From the NCBI GenBank assembly GCA_036362985.1, contig JAYGXS010000004.1:18868046-18932045 (forward strand): a stretch of DNA of 64,000 nucleotides, read 5' to 3'. This DNA is from Ligula intestinalis. Lineage: Eukaryota; Platyhelminthes; Cestoda; Diphyllobothriidea; Diphyllobothriidae. The position numbers and the translations under genes were made by a program. Within the stretch, counting starts at the first letter, position 1. Every line of letters begins with the position of its first letter. The notes under the pieces were generated by a model. That model did no database searches, had not been told where the DNA came from, and saw only the letters and a program-made list of their open reading frames with translations. Below, in pieces: positions 1 to 11,155 of this stretch.

Positions 1-250
1 TCTGTAGGAGTGGCGTGGTCCGAAATGATGTCTTGGCAGCATGCATTACAGCGGCTAGCGGTAATTGACATGGTTTGCCTACGCGTGCAGGTGTATGATT
101 CGATGCGGGGCCAGGGGCTACCTTTGAGGCATGTGTGATTGGCTGTTCCCCGAAATCGAGAACAGCGGTCGTGAGCTTTTGGCAAAGTTCACTTCGACGT
201 GAGCTAGTCACGAACTGGGCGCCCAGGCAAAAGGCGTCCTGCGTCAGCGG
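1..250 (+). repeat. Family B dispersed repeat, 3' part
   Basis: This stretch shares the right half of a short repeat seen about ten times in the first 22 kb, here called family B. The shared marks are 'gattggctgtt' near 140 and 'cacttcgacgtgagctagtc' near 190-210; close relatives lie near 3640-3710 and 21945-22015. No coding potential is visible. Boundaries are approximate. Confidence 0.5.
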
Positions 251-484
251 CTGATCTTGGGTTCCAAGTGGCTGCTAGACGCCACTAAGGCTTGCGCAGC
301 ATCTATCACACCCTCTCAGCCCCAACTTCCTGAACCCAGGTGCATGGTTTACTTCCAAGGATCACATTTGGCGTTGGGTGAAATGGCTAACAAAGTTAAA
401 CAGCCCATCTACGCGAACCACACACGCTCTGTCGGCGTACAACCGACAAGGTTTGCGAACAAATTGCACACACATAGAACCCTT

Positions 485-790
485 ACCGCTGCGATCTTCA
501 GGCACGGTCACTTGTGGGCAGATAAGAAGTGGGAGGTCAGAGTGGCAGGAATAGTTTTATCTATACAGAATAAGTAGAAGGAATTTAACTGTCAGACAAG
601 CGCACAACTGCATCCCAGAGAGCTGCATCCGGGGTATGTGAGCTCGACACCCATCATATGAGGTCCTGTGTGCGTCAGTCACAGGGAGGTTATTGGTCAA
701 GTTGGTGCATGCGCACTTCCTCGCAGCCGCAAGGGATTGGACGTTTGTGCGGTTTGCGGCACCTGTGATTGGCTGTCCCACAGGTCACTG
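485..790 (+). repeat. Family B dispersed repeat copy
   Basis: Starts with the family hallmark 'gctgcgatcttcaggcac' near 489 and contains 'acagaataagtagaag' near 563-578, followed by a 'tgattggctgt' block near 765. The same order of blocks is seen near 5690, 10817 and 21680. Noncoding; the small open frames here are chance. Confidence 0.55.
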
Positions 791-1165
791 AGACTGTGAT
801 GACTAGCTCGACACGAAGTGTACTTGTAAACGCCTCTCGTGACTAGTTCAAGTTGAAGTACACTTTCGGAAAGCTCGCTGTTTCTGGTCTCTGTAACAGC
901 CAATCACAGAGTGACTCACACAGGACCTCATTTGACTACTGCCGAGCAGACCTCCCCTTCAGACGCCGTCCGCTGACTTGCGGTTGTACGGTCGTCTGGT
1001 AGCCAATTTCCTACTGCCTCTTTTCCAATTAATTCTGTAAAGAATATATTCTACCTACTACTCTGGCCTTCTCATGACTACCCTCTGCTCCTAAGGAACC
1101 GGACCTGGGAGATAACAGCCATTAGGGCTAAACCGTTTTTACCTTAGCATAACGCGATAAGACCG
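775..1165 (-). repeat. Family B copy, reverse orientation
   Basis: Read on the minus strand this follows the copy at 10800-11155 closely: the 'actctggccttctc' block near 1059 and the 'gccaatcacagagtgact' block near 899 are reverse complements of blocks in that copy. The minus-strand left end reads 'ttatcgcg', resembling the TATCG-type end of the full-length copy at 3293. Confidence 0.55.
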
Positions 1166-1844
1166 CCATCATATGAAATCCTGTGTGGCGTGACGTAGAA
1201 GGAGAAGTGGTGCTACAGGGCCATTGCACACTTTCTCATTCTCCGACCTTCTGGGCTCAGGGGCATGCGTTACTTGCGATCGGGATCGGGCACAGTGGCT
1301 GATAAGGCTAAAGAGTCCGCCTGCGCTTGGCACGCGCACACACACCTGGCCCCCGCAAAATGGCCCAATTTTCCCCACAGTTACCAGAAGTGGTAGGCTT
1401 GGATTCCATCTAAGTGGGAGTGTTAAAAAGGCCAAGCAAGAAGGAACCATTTCAGTGGGATCTTCCATCCTGAGTTACTCTGCTATTTGGCAAACTTCCA
1501 AGTGACTATAGTTGGCGCGTTGAGGAGTTTCACAGCGCGTCAAATTTTTCTGATAGAGAGAGAAATGCTCTGAGGTGCGGGGAATAGGATTCCGCAGTGT
1601 CAACCGCACTCTCTGTGTTTCCTCTTCCGTGCGCCAGTGCGCTGTCCTAGCCGGTCAGATATCTGATGGACGGATTGGGAACAAATGTCCGGGTGGGATG
1701 CTTGCAGCTAGGTGTGCCACCAAATTCTCATGTGTGGCATTTGTGGTAGAATACGTGGACTCCAGTAAAATATGTTCGCTGGGAAAAGAAAGCCATTTCT
1801 GTCGCCAATTCCCCGGATCGTCATCAAAGGTGGAACAAATATTT
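1166..1844. other. Unassigned noncoding stretch
   Basis: Short open frames on both strands show no recognisable domain. A 'catcatatgaaatcctgtgtg' block near 1168 resembles one near 651, so part may be repeat. Nothing else could be identified. Confidence 0.4.
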
Positions 1845-2275
1845 AGTGGTTCTGCAGCCTACCTCCTCCAAACGCGAGACGCCACAGACGTGGTCTCGCG
1901 GGGACAATCTTGGCCACGTAGTCGTTTGGCCTAGCGCGATGGCTGGTGTCCGCATGCGAGGCGTAACCTTTGCCCTCGGACGGCTGGGGCGCACGCACGC
2001 ACCCCAGAATGGTCGGGCCAATCAGCATCCTGAAACTGGGTCACAGAATGCTCGTTCTGGGCCCCTTTAACTATTTCCACACTTAGGGCTACGCTGCTCC
2101 AGCGGAAGGACGTGCGCTCCGAGGTCAAACTTCTTCCTGCTTACTCTCATTTCCTCTGTATACGGAATAAACTAATCCTTCTATTCTGGCCTCCACTAAC
2201 TTCTTCTCTCCTAAGGAACCATGGTTTGAAGATCGCCGCTACTAGGGTTTACCTCAGTTAACCCCCTGCGATTGA
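1845..2275 (-). repeat. Family B copy, reverse orientation
   Basis: The minus strand starts near 2275 with 'cgcagggggttaac', almost the same as the left end of the full-length copy at 3296 ('cgcagggggttaag'). It then carries the 'gcgatcttcaaaccatgg' and 'gtatacagaggaa' blocks. The far end is diverged, so the limit near 1845 is approximate. Confidence 0.5.
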
Positions 2276-2877
2276 TGTTTAAAAGCAGTAAGCATCTTAA
2301 GACGGCCAGAAAACAATACCGGGGTTGACGTCGGCGCCAGTAAACGGCCGTCGTTTGCCAGCATCGGCTTGGTTGACATTTCTTCCATGTCGCTCAATAT
2401 TTTTGTGCGCGGCATCCAACTCAGTAGGTTAGCTAGCGCATGGCTCATCTGAATCTATGACTTCGAGGAACTCCCGACCTTTCTTGGAGAGACGGATGCC
2501 GAAAATTCGAATTTCGTCCCAAACGAAGGTGTGCATGGCCACTTGGCCAGGTGGTCTCACCTCTCCGATGTCAATTGATATTCGCGAATTCAAGTAGAGG
2601 TGGATTTTACAGGTTTCCCATAGTATATTTCACCACAGGCATTACATGTGTTTTTGTGGGTAACTTTCCTTTTATCCAATTAGTCAAACCTAGCCTTAGT
2701 ATGCACAAACTGCCTAAATTGTGTCGTTGGTCTGTGCACGCTTGTCTGTGATGCTTACGCAAGTTACTTTCCTACTACCACAACACTAGTTTAAATAGAG
2801 TGGTGCTTACCTATCTGAACGTGTTCTTCCTCTTTTGCCTCACTGAGAGTCTGTAGGAGTCTAAGTAACGGTTGTGC
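2276..2877. other. Unassigned noncoding stretch
   Basis: AT/GC-mixed sequence with short open frames on both strands, none with a recognisable domain. No repeat family could be assigned. Confidence 0.4.
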
Positions 2878-3975
2878 CTAGATCACTACAATCATCAGGT
2901 CGAATCCCAGGTTGGGGGCAAAGGCAAGAGCCACCAGAATGAGGGGTTTATTGTATACAGAACTCTCAGTTGCAGCTTCAGGTGGCAGTGGCCACTGGTC
3001 AAGCCAGGGTTGGTCCTGACTGCGTCCAGCCAGGCCTGAGAGAGTTGACTGTGTGATGCGTGGGGTGGTGACAGTTGCTTTTACATGACTGTGAAGCGAG
3101 TTCAAGTGTTCTGTCATTGGTGTGTTGCAATTGTCCAAGCGGATTTCGCCTGTAGAGGTCTTTGCTGCATCAGCCGAGGGGTGGTGTATTCAAGTGGCAC
3201 TTAGGCAGGCGTGCTTATTTGGATGCACTCGCACACGCGGGCGTGTGCGCACGTGCGTACGGACTGAGTGAGCTGAGGTCAACTGTTGGGTCTATCGCAG
3301 GGGGTTAAGTGAGTCAAACCCAGCATCTGCGATCTTCAGACCATGGTTACTTAATGCAGGAGAAGTCGGTGAAGGCCGGAGTAGAGGGAAGTGTATATTG
3401 TGTACACAAGGGAAAGGAGAATAGATGGATAGAGTCTGACTTGGCAAGCCTACGACTGGCAGGAGAGCCAGCCGCAGTCCAAGTGAGGTCCTAGCAGGAA
3501 TCCGGCCAGAAGACAGAGAGAGTGCGTCCATTGGCTAAGTCAGCCTTGAGATTTTGGGCAAGGAAGCAGCTTGCGTCGGGAACGCATACAAGCTTGCTAT
3601 TCATCGCTTGGTTCAAACCGCGTAGATGCGGGAACTGTGACTGGCTAATCGAGACGTCGAAAACCGCGTCGGTGAGCCTTTGAGAAAGTGCACTTCGACG
3701 AGAGCTAGTCGGCCAGGCACGACCCATTACAGGTCCACCGGCACGCCGAAGAACAGGGGACATTGACGCAGCTGTTTTCGGTTCGCCAGAAGCAGGTGCG
3801 AGGGGAAGCCTCGGGGGACAGGGGCACCAGTGAAAGAAAGCATCTTAAAAGTTATTTTTATGATGACACGAATTTGGTACAGCGAGCCTTGTACAATGAA
3901 AGGGTAAAGGCATTGTGGCTGTCCGCCGCGAGGCTTATGGTGAATAGTAGTACATGCAAACAAATAATAGGGAAA
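2878..3975 (+). repeat. Family A repeat interrupted by a family B insertion
   Basis: The left part (2878-3292) matches 7785-8110 block by block, for example 'gatcactacaatcatcag' and 'ggtggcagtgg'. The right part (3732-3975) matches 8190-8330 and, reversed, 41345-41600, for example 'gcacgccgaagaacagggg'. In the 41.5-kb copy the two parts are joined without interruption. Here they are split by 439 bp of family B. No protein is encoded. Confidence 0.7.
3293..3731 (+). mobile_element. Full-length family B element (nonautonomous, nested)
   Basis: The interval is bounded by GGTC on both sides (3289-3292 and 3732-3735), while the uninterrupted family A copy at 41.5 kb has a single GGTC at the same place. 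This looks like a target-site duplication and sets the element length at about 439 bp. The left end is TATCGCAGGGGGTTAA followed shortly by a complementary 'caaaccc' block. The interior carries 'gcgatcttcagaccatgg', 'gtatattgtgtacac' and 'cacttcgacgagagctagtc', shared with copies elsewhere. No open frame is conserved between copies, so it is probably nonautonomous. The element class is unknown. Confidence 0.7.
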
Positions 3976-4019
3976 CCGGAATGACCGTTTCTGGTTTTTA
4001 AACCCTCATCAGCCAGTCA

Positions 4020-4100
4020 TACCCAACCACAAGTGTGGTGCACCGGGGTTCCGAACCCGGGATCATAAGTCTTACGTTCTGTCATTGAACTACGGGCTCG
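4020..4100 (-). repeat. tRNA-like SINE head
   Basis: The minus strand reads a tRNA-like order: 'gcccgtagttcaatgacag' (box A-like), a short arm, then 'cgggttcggaaccccgg' (box B-like). The acceptor arms do not pair and there is no clean cloverleaf, so it is a tRNA-derived SINE or pseudogene rather than a working tRNA. Confidence 0.4.
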
Positions 4101-4449
4101 GTAATCTGTCGGCTGTGAGCAGATATGGTAATATGTTAATTCTACATTAATTATGGTAAGGTGTTGCTCATCCACCAATTTATAAAAAATGCTCGTTCCC
4201 CGCGGCCTGACGATGATGCCTTATAAGTTAAAAAGTACCGTTCTGGCCTCCCCAGCTTTTGTCTTTGTTCTGTTATCTGCATTTTTATCCGTCGCTGTGA
4301 GGCCACTAGATTGAGCTCGAACGCGAAAATAGGCAATACTGTCCCGTAACTGGACCAGTGGTTGACGTGCTATCCTGCGTACTATCCTTGATTACAACTG
4401 GCCAGACAGCTGGCCCAGAGTTCAGTGACAGAGCATGAAACTAAAGGCC

Positions 4450-4745
4450 CTGTGGGTAGGGCTGTTAGGTGAGACTGCCTAATGTAAATAGGCTTCCTCC
4501 ATAAACCACTAGGCCTCCTAGTGGTCAAACGGAATGTTTTAGATGGTCTAGAAGTTTCTTCTATTAGCCAATAGGGCTGCTCTTACAGTTTTTGGATCTG
4601 TAGGCCTCCTCTTAACCTATGATTTTATTTAAGTAGAACAATAACAAATGGTTTCAATTTTGTTTTCTACTGTGCACTTACCGCGCATTAAACACATATT
4701 GCCTGTTCATTAATCAAGCATTAAACCTCTGCTCACGAATTCCAT
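4450..4745 (+). repeat. Family C dispersed repeat
   Basis: Shares ordered blocks with 43470-43760, including 'taggcttcct', 'aatagg..tgctctt', 'cgcattaa' and 'atcaa.cattaaa'. Noncoding and AT-rich at the end. Class unknown. Confidence 0.5.
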
Positions 4746-5680
4746 CAGACACTTGGACGGGACTAATTCATTTTCAGGCGGCCTCTCAAGGAAGCCTTAC
4801 CGCCCTGTGTGTGCATCCGAGATGCACCGTGCCTCACCCTGGGTATGACTGGCTGGCTGGCTGATGACGACGCGAAGCTCGAAATAGTCATTTCAGCCTG
4901 CCTTGCCTTTGCCGGTACCCCATATTATCTGCCACCGGTAAGTGAGGCTGGGATCCAAAAGTGTGTTCCGTGCCCCCCCTCCCCCTAGACGCAGGCATTT
5001 AATTGGACAGACGCATGCACGTACAATGTCCACGCAAAGCTGTCCCCTCCTTCTTATTGAATGCGCCTCGCATCAGTTGGTCTCTGGTTATGAGGAATCA
5101 CCGCTTTGCTTCTTTACACTCCACCGTTTTTAAGGGCCAAGACAGTTAGGCCGCGAGCCCCTTGTTTTCGAGTGTTGCGTATCACATTACCAGCGGCGGC
5201 GTCGTCGGTGGCGGCTTGTTTCCGGCGGTGCGATACGCTTGACATTTTAGGGTATTTTTACGCGCGCGTCTCTCGCTCTCTCTGTACCGGTAGACGTTTG
5301 GTGGTAAAACCGAATGGCCTCGCTGCGCTGCGCTGACGATACGCCTACCTGTGGGTATACAGGCCTAGGACGAAGAATGTGCGCGCGTGCGTGCGCGCGC
5401 TACTAATTGGCATTGGCCAGCGGCTTTAACATTTGGCGTGGGTGGCGTGAAAATGTAATGACAACAACACCACCAACGATAACAATCAGCACTGGGCAAA
5501 AGTAGCTTATGTAGTTCCACTCCTCCTGGTCACCACTTGGGCGTTGAATGGTGTCGCTCTGCTTAAGGCTCCTCAACCTAACGGGGGGAGTCGGGTAATC
5601 CGCAGTTGGACTGACAGTTCAAGTTAGACTCGCGTCATTCTCGTCCCGATGAAACTTGTTGCAAAGCGGTTAAGGCAAAG
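4746..5680. other. Unassigned noncoding stretch with alternating GC tract
   Basis: No gene could be recognised. A run of strictly alternating purine and pyrimidine (GTGCGCGC type) at about 5378-5401 could adopt left-handed DNA. A 'gggtatgactggctg' block near 4840 resembles the flank of the tRNA-like repeat near 4010. Confidence 0.4.
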
Positions 5681-5905
5681 CCGGTTAAACCTTAACCACT
5701 GCGATCTTCCAGGCCCGGTTCTTTCGAAGAAAACAGAAGTCGTGGAAGCCAAGGTCGAATGAGATTGTATTCTGTACAGAATAAGTAAGAGAAGAATTAA
5801 CAGAAGGGTTGCCTCGACCTGGGGTGGAATTCGACCATGAGGAGCGAGATAGAGAGAGAGCGCCGCAGCCTCGCATCCGCCGCGCACCGGGGTGAAAGGC
5901 CGAGT
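5680..5905 (+). repeat. Family B dispersed repeat copy, truncated
   Basis: Has the left-end arrangement of two GGTTAA-type blocks, then 'ctgcgatcttccaggcc' at about 5698 and 'attctgtacagaataag' at about 5770. The right half seen in full-length copies is missing or diverged beyond 5905. Confidence 0.55.
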
Positions 5906-6739
5906 GAGTTCCGTCTTGTCTGTTGAATGGGCTTAGTGTGAACTGCGTTTCTGCCAGCGCTGACCACTAATCCGGCGCATACCAGTAATCAGCGGTACGC
6001 AAAAATTGATTGACTGATTGCCTTATTCGACTGCCAATTGACGCTTAGTAGATCAGTCATCACAAGTAGCGAGGCGAGTCCAGTGTGAACCAGTAATCAG
6101 CGATGCGCCAAAAATCAATTGACTGGCCACGTGGATAGAGCAGGCAGAATTAGGGATCATGGCAGCGCTGGGGGGGACAGACTCCTAAAAACCAACTGTT
6201 AGAATGTGATGCATTTTGATTTTCCTTAAAATTAACGATACATCTTCCGTTATAAATAAAAGAGCTTACTTTTCCATTTAAACCGGAACAGTTTTCAGTA
6301 TATTTGGTTACTTCTAGCCTCAGTTCTACGATAACAAATGCAGACCAGAGTGGCAATAATATCAATGGCAATTTTGAGAAAGCTGTTTCGCAATGTCCAG
6401 CGAAAACTTTACATTGACTGATCAATCGATTTTGTTACTTTATACGAAGAAAGTCCTCATACGCATTCCTTGCCTGCAACCCTTTAAATATACAATATGC
6501 ATTTGAGGTGGAAAGTAGCAAGTAGCAGCCTAATAAATGTATTACTCAATTTTATGGCACAAAACTTGGTAGATTCGCAAAATAGAATTTTATAAACTAA
6601 TTTTGCTCTTCTTTTCCTAAAAATATTGCGCTATCTCACAAATGCACCCACCTCAATTTCATGAAGGCAAAATTGTCTGTTGGAGTTGTTCACCATTCCA
6701 CCGCTCTTAGCCCCCAGTATACACATTTGAACCAAACTA
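5906..6739. other. Unassigned AT-rich stretch
   Basis: A block 'gaaccagtaatcagcg' appears near 6087 and a similar one ('taccagtaatcagcgg') near 5981, a short local duplication. No gene recognised. Confidence 0.4.
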
Positions 6740-6880
6740 TTTGCCAGTAAACAGCATTTTGCACCTCAAGTCAACTCAATGAACAAAATAACCAACCATA
6801 AATGTGTGTTAAGTCACACACCCAAATTTTGCCCTTCACTTTTCGTCAGATATGCAATCTACTGTATATAAGCAGGTAGA
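6740..6880 (+). repeat. Family F repeat, copy 1
   Basis: Shares 'taaatgtgtgttaa', 'aaattttg' and 'ctactgtat' in the same order with 15715-15850. Noncoding. Confidence 0.45.
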
Positions 6881-7139
6881 CCATGTGGTTTATCTCCAAC
6901 TGCCCCTGTAAATGCCTGCCATATTTAATCAGCCTTTTATTCTAGGTAATTCCCGTCCCTACTTTTCTTTCCCAAGTTTAAATGTGGCATTTCGATCGAA
7001 CATTCATCGTGCTATTACTGATTCTGTGAAAATTCAAAATACTATGTTCTCCAATCGTTACGTTATTCACGCAAAGAGAGGAAGTCCTTGAGAGGGGGTC
7101 CTCGGAAGGCTTCCATATACAATAACCACTTAAGTCAAT

Positions 7140-7400
7140 ATATTAAGTAAAATAGCTCTTCCAATAACCCATGGGAATAATCGCTTACTTGCAAATTTTA
7201 AGTAGGATGAATTTCCAAAAACTTCCAAGTTCATTACCCGTTCGCCGTTATCCTAGTAAGGGTTAGCAGTACTACAAAAAGTGTACCTCAATGACCTCGC
7301 CCGAGGTCAGAGACTACCCCAATGGCATACACGCACTCGCCGTTGGTCCAGTAGTGGTTAGCGATGATATTAAAATTTACTTCAGTGCCCTCGCCCGAGG
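7140..7400 (+). repeat. Family E repeat with internal duplication
   Basis: Two successive units of about 105 bp each carry 'ttcgccgtt..tcc.agta' followed by 'cctcgcccgaggtcag' (7297-7312 and 7389-7404). A diverged relative lies at 20990-21235, where 'cctcgcttgaggt' and 'cgttggtcg...gcttagcgatgatat' appear in the same order. Noncoding. Confidence 0.5.
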
Positions 7401-7404
7401 TCAG

Positions 7405-7784
7405 CGTGCATCCCCCAACTAACCCTCGTAACTTTCTTCATTTTACAGGATTATTGCGAACTTATTTGTTCCCTGACATGCCCAACCCATCCTATTCCCT
7501 AAAATCACGTGCCCGGTAGATCGAGGGGTTTGCTTCGCGCGCGCTCAGGCGGCCCCACGACGAATTCCTACCTATTGGAATTGGGAAAGGAGGCTGGAAT
7601 ATGGTAGGTCGTGAGTAGGTCGATTATGTGAAATGAACATCACTGTCAAAGATGCAAAGTGTGGAGCAGCGTGTAGTCAGCGGCCGAAGGCGGCGTCGCC
7701 CATATATGGATCCTTTGATGATCGCGTATGGCTCTTTCAGAAACTTCAGATTTTATGATTTAAGGCTCTAAGTAGTGGGTTGTA
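7405..7784. other. Unassigned stretch
   Basis: Mixed sequence without recognisable coding signal or repeat assignment. Confidence 0.35.
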
Positions 7785-8350
7785 CTCGGATCACTACAAT
7801 CATCAGCCCAAATCCCAGGTCAGAAGTTAAAAGACACAAGTCATCAGAAGGAGTGATTTATTATGTACATAACTCCTAATTGCAGTCCCAGGTGGCAGTG
7901 GCAACTGGCGAAGCCAGGGCCAGTGTTGATCGCACCCAAACAGATTTGAGAGAGCTTGAGACAGTGGTGACAGCTGATTCAGTAGGATTGCGAAGCAGGT
8001 TCAATTGCTCTGTTATTGGTGTCTTGCAATTGCCCGAGGAGATGTCGCCTACAGAGTTCGGGGGGTGGCCCTTAGGTATTTGGACGCCCGTGTATGCTCG
8101 GGTGTGTGTGCGTGACTGAATAAACGACGGTCGCCAGGGCGGCGGTCTCGGGGCCGCGAGAAAACCGAAGGAAAAGGAACGCTCGCGCAGCTGTTACCGG
8201 TGTCTCAGACGCAGCTGCGAGGTCAAGCCTCGGGGCGGATGTGTCAGTGCAAGAAAGCATTGGAACAGTTGGTTGTGGCAACACCTGACTTTGGGACAGC
8301 GGGTCCAATGTAAAGCGCCAATTCAACACACGCCATGATATGTTTGCATA
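7785..8350 (+). repeat. Family A repeat, copy 2
   Basis: Begins with 'ggatcactacaatcatcag' near 7787 and follows the order of 2878-3292; it then continues with 'gacgcagctgcgaggtcaagcctc' blocks (8209-8232) seen near 3768-3810 and, reversed, near 41470. The short open frames here reflect repeat composition. It runs directly into the hAT element. Confidence 0.65.
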
Positions 8351-8462
8351 AAAGTACCTTGCGGGAGATAGCCGGAAGAAAGCATGCCAAGAGCGAAGGA
8401 GCAGGATGCAAACTTGCCAGAAGCAACTCCGCGTTTGAACCCAGCAAGGTGACTATAACTCC

Positions 8463-10109
8463 GTGAGCTTTGCTGGATCTTTATCAATATTTAGGAACGG
8501 AAAACCATTAACAGATGGCGAGTTTGCTACAATGTTCATGCTGGATGTAGCCGATAAACATTTTCATGATCTTCCGAACAAAGAGAAGATAATTAAACGG
8601 ATAGCAGCCATGCCTTTGTGGACAAAAACTGTTCATGAGCGTACCATCATGATGGCAACCCACGAGGAGGAAACGCAAGTGAAAGGCATAATTACAGCGT
8701 CGTTCTTTTCTCTGGCTTTGGACGAGTCAACAGACGTAAGCCATTTGGCGCAGTTCAGTGTGATTGCAAGATATGCTACTGGTGATACACTGCACGAAGA
8801 AATTCTTGCGGTTCTGCCAATAAAAGGATCCACAAGAAGTGAGGATTTATTCAAGTCTTTCATGGATTTCGCTCAAGAAAAAAAGCGACCTATGGATAAA
8901 CTTATCTCACTGTGTACTGATGGTGCTCCGCGTATGGTAGAGAAAAACAAATTATTTGTGGCGCTTCTCTGTGAATATGAAAATACACCCATCCTACGTT
9001 TTCGTTGCATTCTAGACCACGAAGCTCTTTGTACTCAGATATGCGACGGGCAGCTTGGCGAAGTGATACCGCTGGTCATCCGTGTGATTAACTTTATTGT
9101 TGCTCGAGCCTCAAATGATCGACAGTTTAGAACCCTGCTGGATGAAGTTGGAAATAACTATCATGGTCTGATTTTGCACAGCAAGGTACGTTGGCTGTCA
9201 AAGGGGAAGATGCTTAGCCGTTTTGCAGCTTGCCTGAACGAAATCCGGATGTTCCTTGAAATGAAGAGCATTGAGCATCCTGGGGTAGCCAAAACTGAGT
9301 GGCTCCTCATGTTTTACTATCTCGTGGGTATGACCGAACATCTGAACCAACTTAACGTTAAATTGCAAGGCAATGGAAATACAGTGTTATCCCTTCAACA
9401 ATCCGCGTTTGCTTTTGAAAACAAGCTTGAACTCTTTATCATGGATCTTGAAACAGATCGATTGCTAAATTTTGAAAATCTAAGACAATATAAAGATGCA
9501 TGCACAGTAAGTGAGTCCACTCAAATCTTTGATGTTCACCAGCTAGTTGGTGTCACATTCAGTCTCCTACAGTCGTTCAAAGCACGCTTTGGAGAATTTC
9601 GAGAGCACACTCGTCTTTTTAAGTTCATCACCCATCCAACCGAGTGTTCACTGAACACAGCCGACCTACGTTATATTCCTGGTCTCTCCGTTAGAGATTT
9701 CAAAGAAGAATTGGCTGACCTTAAGGCCTCAGACATGTGGGTGAATAAGTTCAAGTCACTCAATGAAGGTTTGAAAAGTATCGCATGACATAAAGCGGAG
9801 TTGACAAGCAAGCCCATGTGGACAGAAACTAAAAAACTTCAACCCGCAGACCAGCTGATAATCAAAACTTGGAACACGCTTCCGGTCACATACCACACAT
9901 TTCAGCGTGTGAGTATTGCTGTATTGACCCTGTTTGGATCTACGTATGCATGTGAGCAGTCATTCTCACACCTTAGATACATCAAGTCCACAATAAGATC
10001 ACGTCTAACGGATGAAAGCCTCAACGCTTGCATGAAGCTTAACCTCACCAACTACCGACCAGACCATAAAACCCTCAGTGAATCCATGCAACGCAAGAAA
10101 TCACAGTAA
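8463..10109 (+). pseudogene. hAT transposase, in-frame stop
   Basis: The encoded protein would cut and paste a hAT transposon. It runs in one frame for about 548 codons, broken only by TGA at 9786-9788. The first part (to 9785, 441 residues) has the hAT catalytic core: LDESTD with its Asp at 8721-8723, then CTDGAP with its Asp at 8919-8921, and VRWLSKGKML near 9190. The second part (from 9801) is the C-terminal hAT dimerisation domain, with YACEQSFSHL and SRLTDESLNACMKL. It most resembles the transposase-derived proteins GTF2IRD2/SCAND3. The zinc-finger N-terminus is not open in frame: a TGA lies at 8436-8438 and similar-looking residues sit in another frame just upstream. The GTG at 8463 is therefore only the edge of the open region, not a real start. 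Probably inactive. Confidence 0.9.
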
Positions 10110-10321
10110 CAATCTGTTTACTCAATAAAATCGATATTGTGGTTCTGTGGGGTTCCTATTCCGTTTTTGATTGGCTGGCGTCAATAGTCATGGGTTTGTT
10201 CGCCGAAAGCATAGTTCGCATGCCTGTCCGCCTCTCTTGGGAATCACTTTTGCGAGCTGTGTATCCTATCAGCTGTTTTGCCGCCTGCTGCCCTTGGGGG
10301 GGGGGGGAGTTGGGCATGGAG

Positions 10322-10352
10322 GCCTTAAGGCGAAGCCTGGCTTTTTTGCTAG
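10322..10352 (+). repeat. Helitron-type 3' terminus (hairpin plus CTAG)
   Basis: The bases 'ttaaggcgaagcctggctt' followed by 'tttttgCTAG|T' closely copy the Helitron end at 56803-56834 ('caaggcgaagccgggctt', 'gcgcgCTAG|T'). A small nonautonomous Helitron may therefore end here inside the hAT 3' region. Its 5' limit could not be set. Confidence 0.45.
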
Positions 10353-10799
10353 TGAGTATTATAATAATATTATTAAAAAGAATAAATTCAGAGGCTTATT
10401 ATACTAGCATTTAATATAATTTAATTTTAGAATATAATTTATGGCTCTTTCTGAAATAAATTTCCAAATATTTGCTTTTATGGCTCTCTGGGTAAAAAAA
10501 GGTTGCCTACCCCTGGTCTATATTCGAATTGAACTTTCGAATTTTGTTTTCCTGGCTTTAAGTTGGGGAAACCTGAGCGGTGTCGACTGGTACACATCAA
10601 CAAACAAGAACTTCAGTGGGCAGTTAGCTGGTGAAGGTGTTTTTTTTATCGAATGAGCATTGCTCTAGGTATTGCGACTTGGAGTTTCTTTAGATTCATG
10701 TCAGGAACTAAAAATGCACAATGGGCTTAAACTTTGTTCTCGCTAGCTTCCAACTTCAGCCCTAAAATATCCACAAGTGTATCGAGGCGTTTGTTAAGG

Positions 10800-11155
10800 A
10801 GCAGAAGGTTTAATACTTATGGCTGCGATCTTCCAGACCAGGCTCCTTTAAAGAAGGAGAGAAATCTTGGGAAGGCCAGGATGATAGGAAGAATACATTC
10901 TGTACAGAATGAATTGGAGAAGAGGCAGTAGAAAATCTGACTACCAGATGACCGAACAACCGCAAGCCAGCGAACGGAGTCTGAAGTGAGGTCTGTTCGA
11001 CAGTCGTCACATGGAGTCCTGTGTTAATCGGCCCGTGATTGGCTCTTACGGAAGCCCCGAAGCAGCAGACGTTCCGAAAGTGCACTCCGACTTCAGCTAG
11101 TCACGACAGGCGTTCAAAAGTGCACTTCATGTTGAGCTAGTTGCTACAGCCACAC
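10800..11155 (+). repeat. Family B dispersed repeat copy
   Basis: Contains 'gctgcgatcttccagacc' (about 10822), 'cattctgtacagaatga' (about 10897), 'gtgattggctctta' and two 'gtgcactt/ctagt' blocks near 11080-11140. It pairs best with the reverse copy at 775-1165. Noncoding. Confidence 0.6.

Larger units (their letters stand above)
8340..10515 (+). mobile_element. hAT-type DNA transposon (degraded)
   Basis: The element carries a hAT transposase pseudogene (8463-10109) and ends on the right with a hAT-type terminal repeat, 'ggttgcctacccctg' at 10501-10515, whose complement starts CAGGGGTAGGCAACC as in Charlie-like hATs. The eight bases after it (gtctatat) would be the target duplication. No matching left terminal repeat was found upstream of the transposase; family A sequence abuts instead, so the 5' end is deleted or overwritten. 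A Helitron-like 3' end lies inside its 3' noncoding part (10322-10352). Confidence 0.8.
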
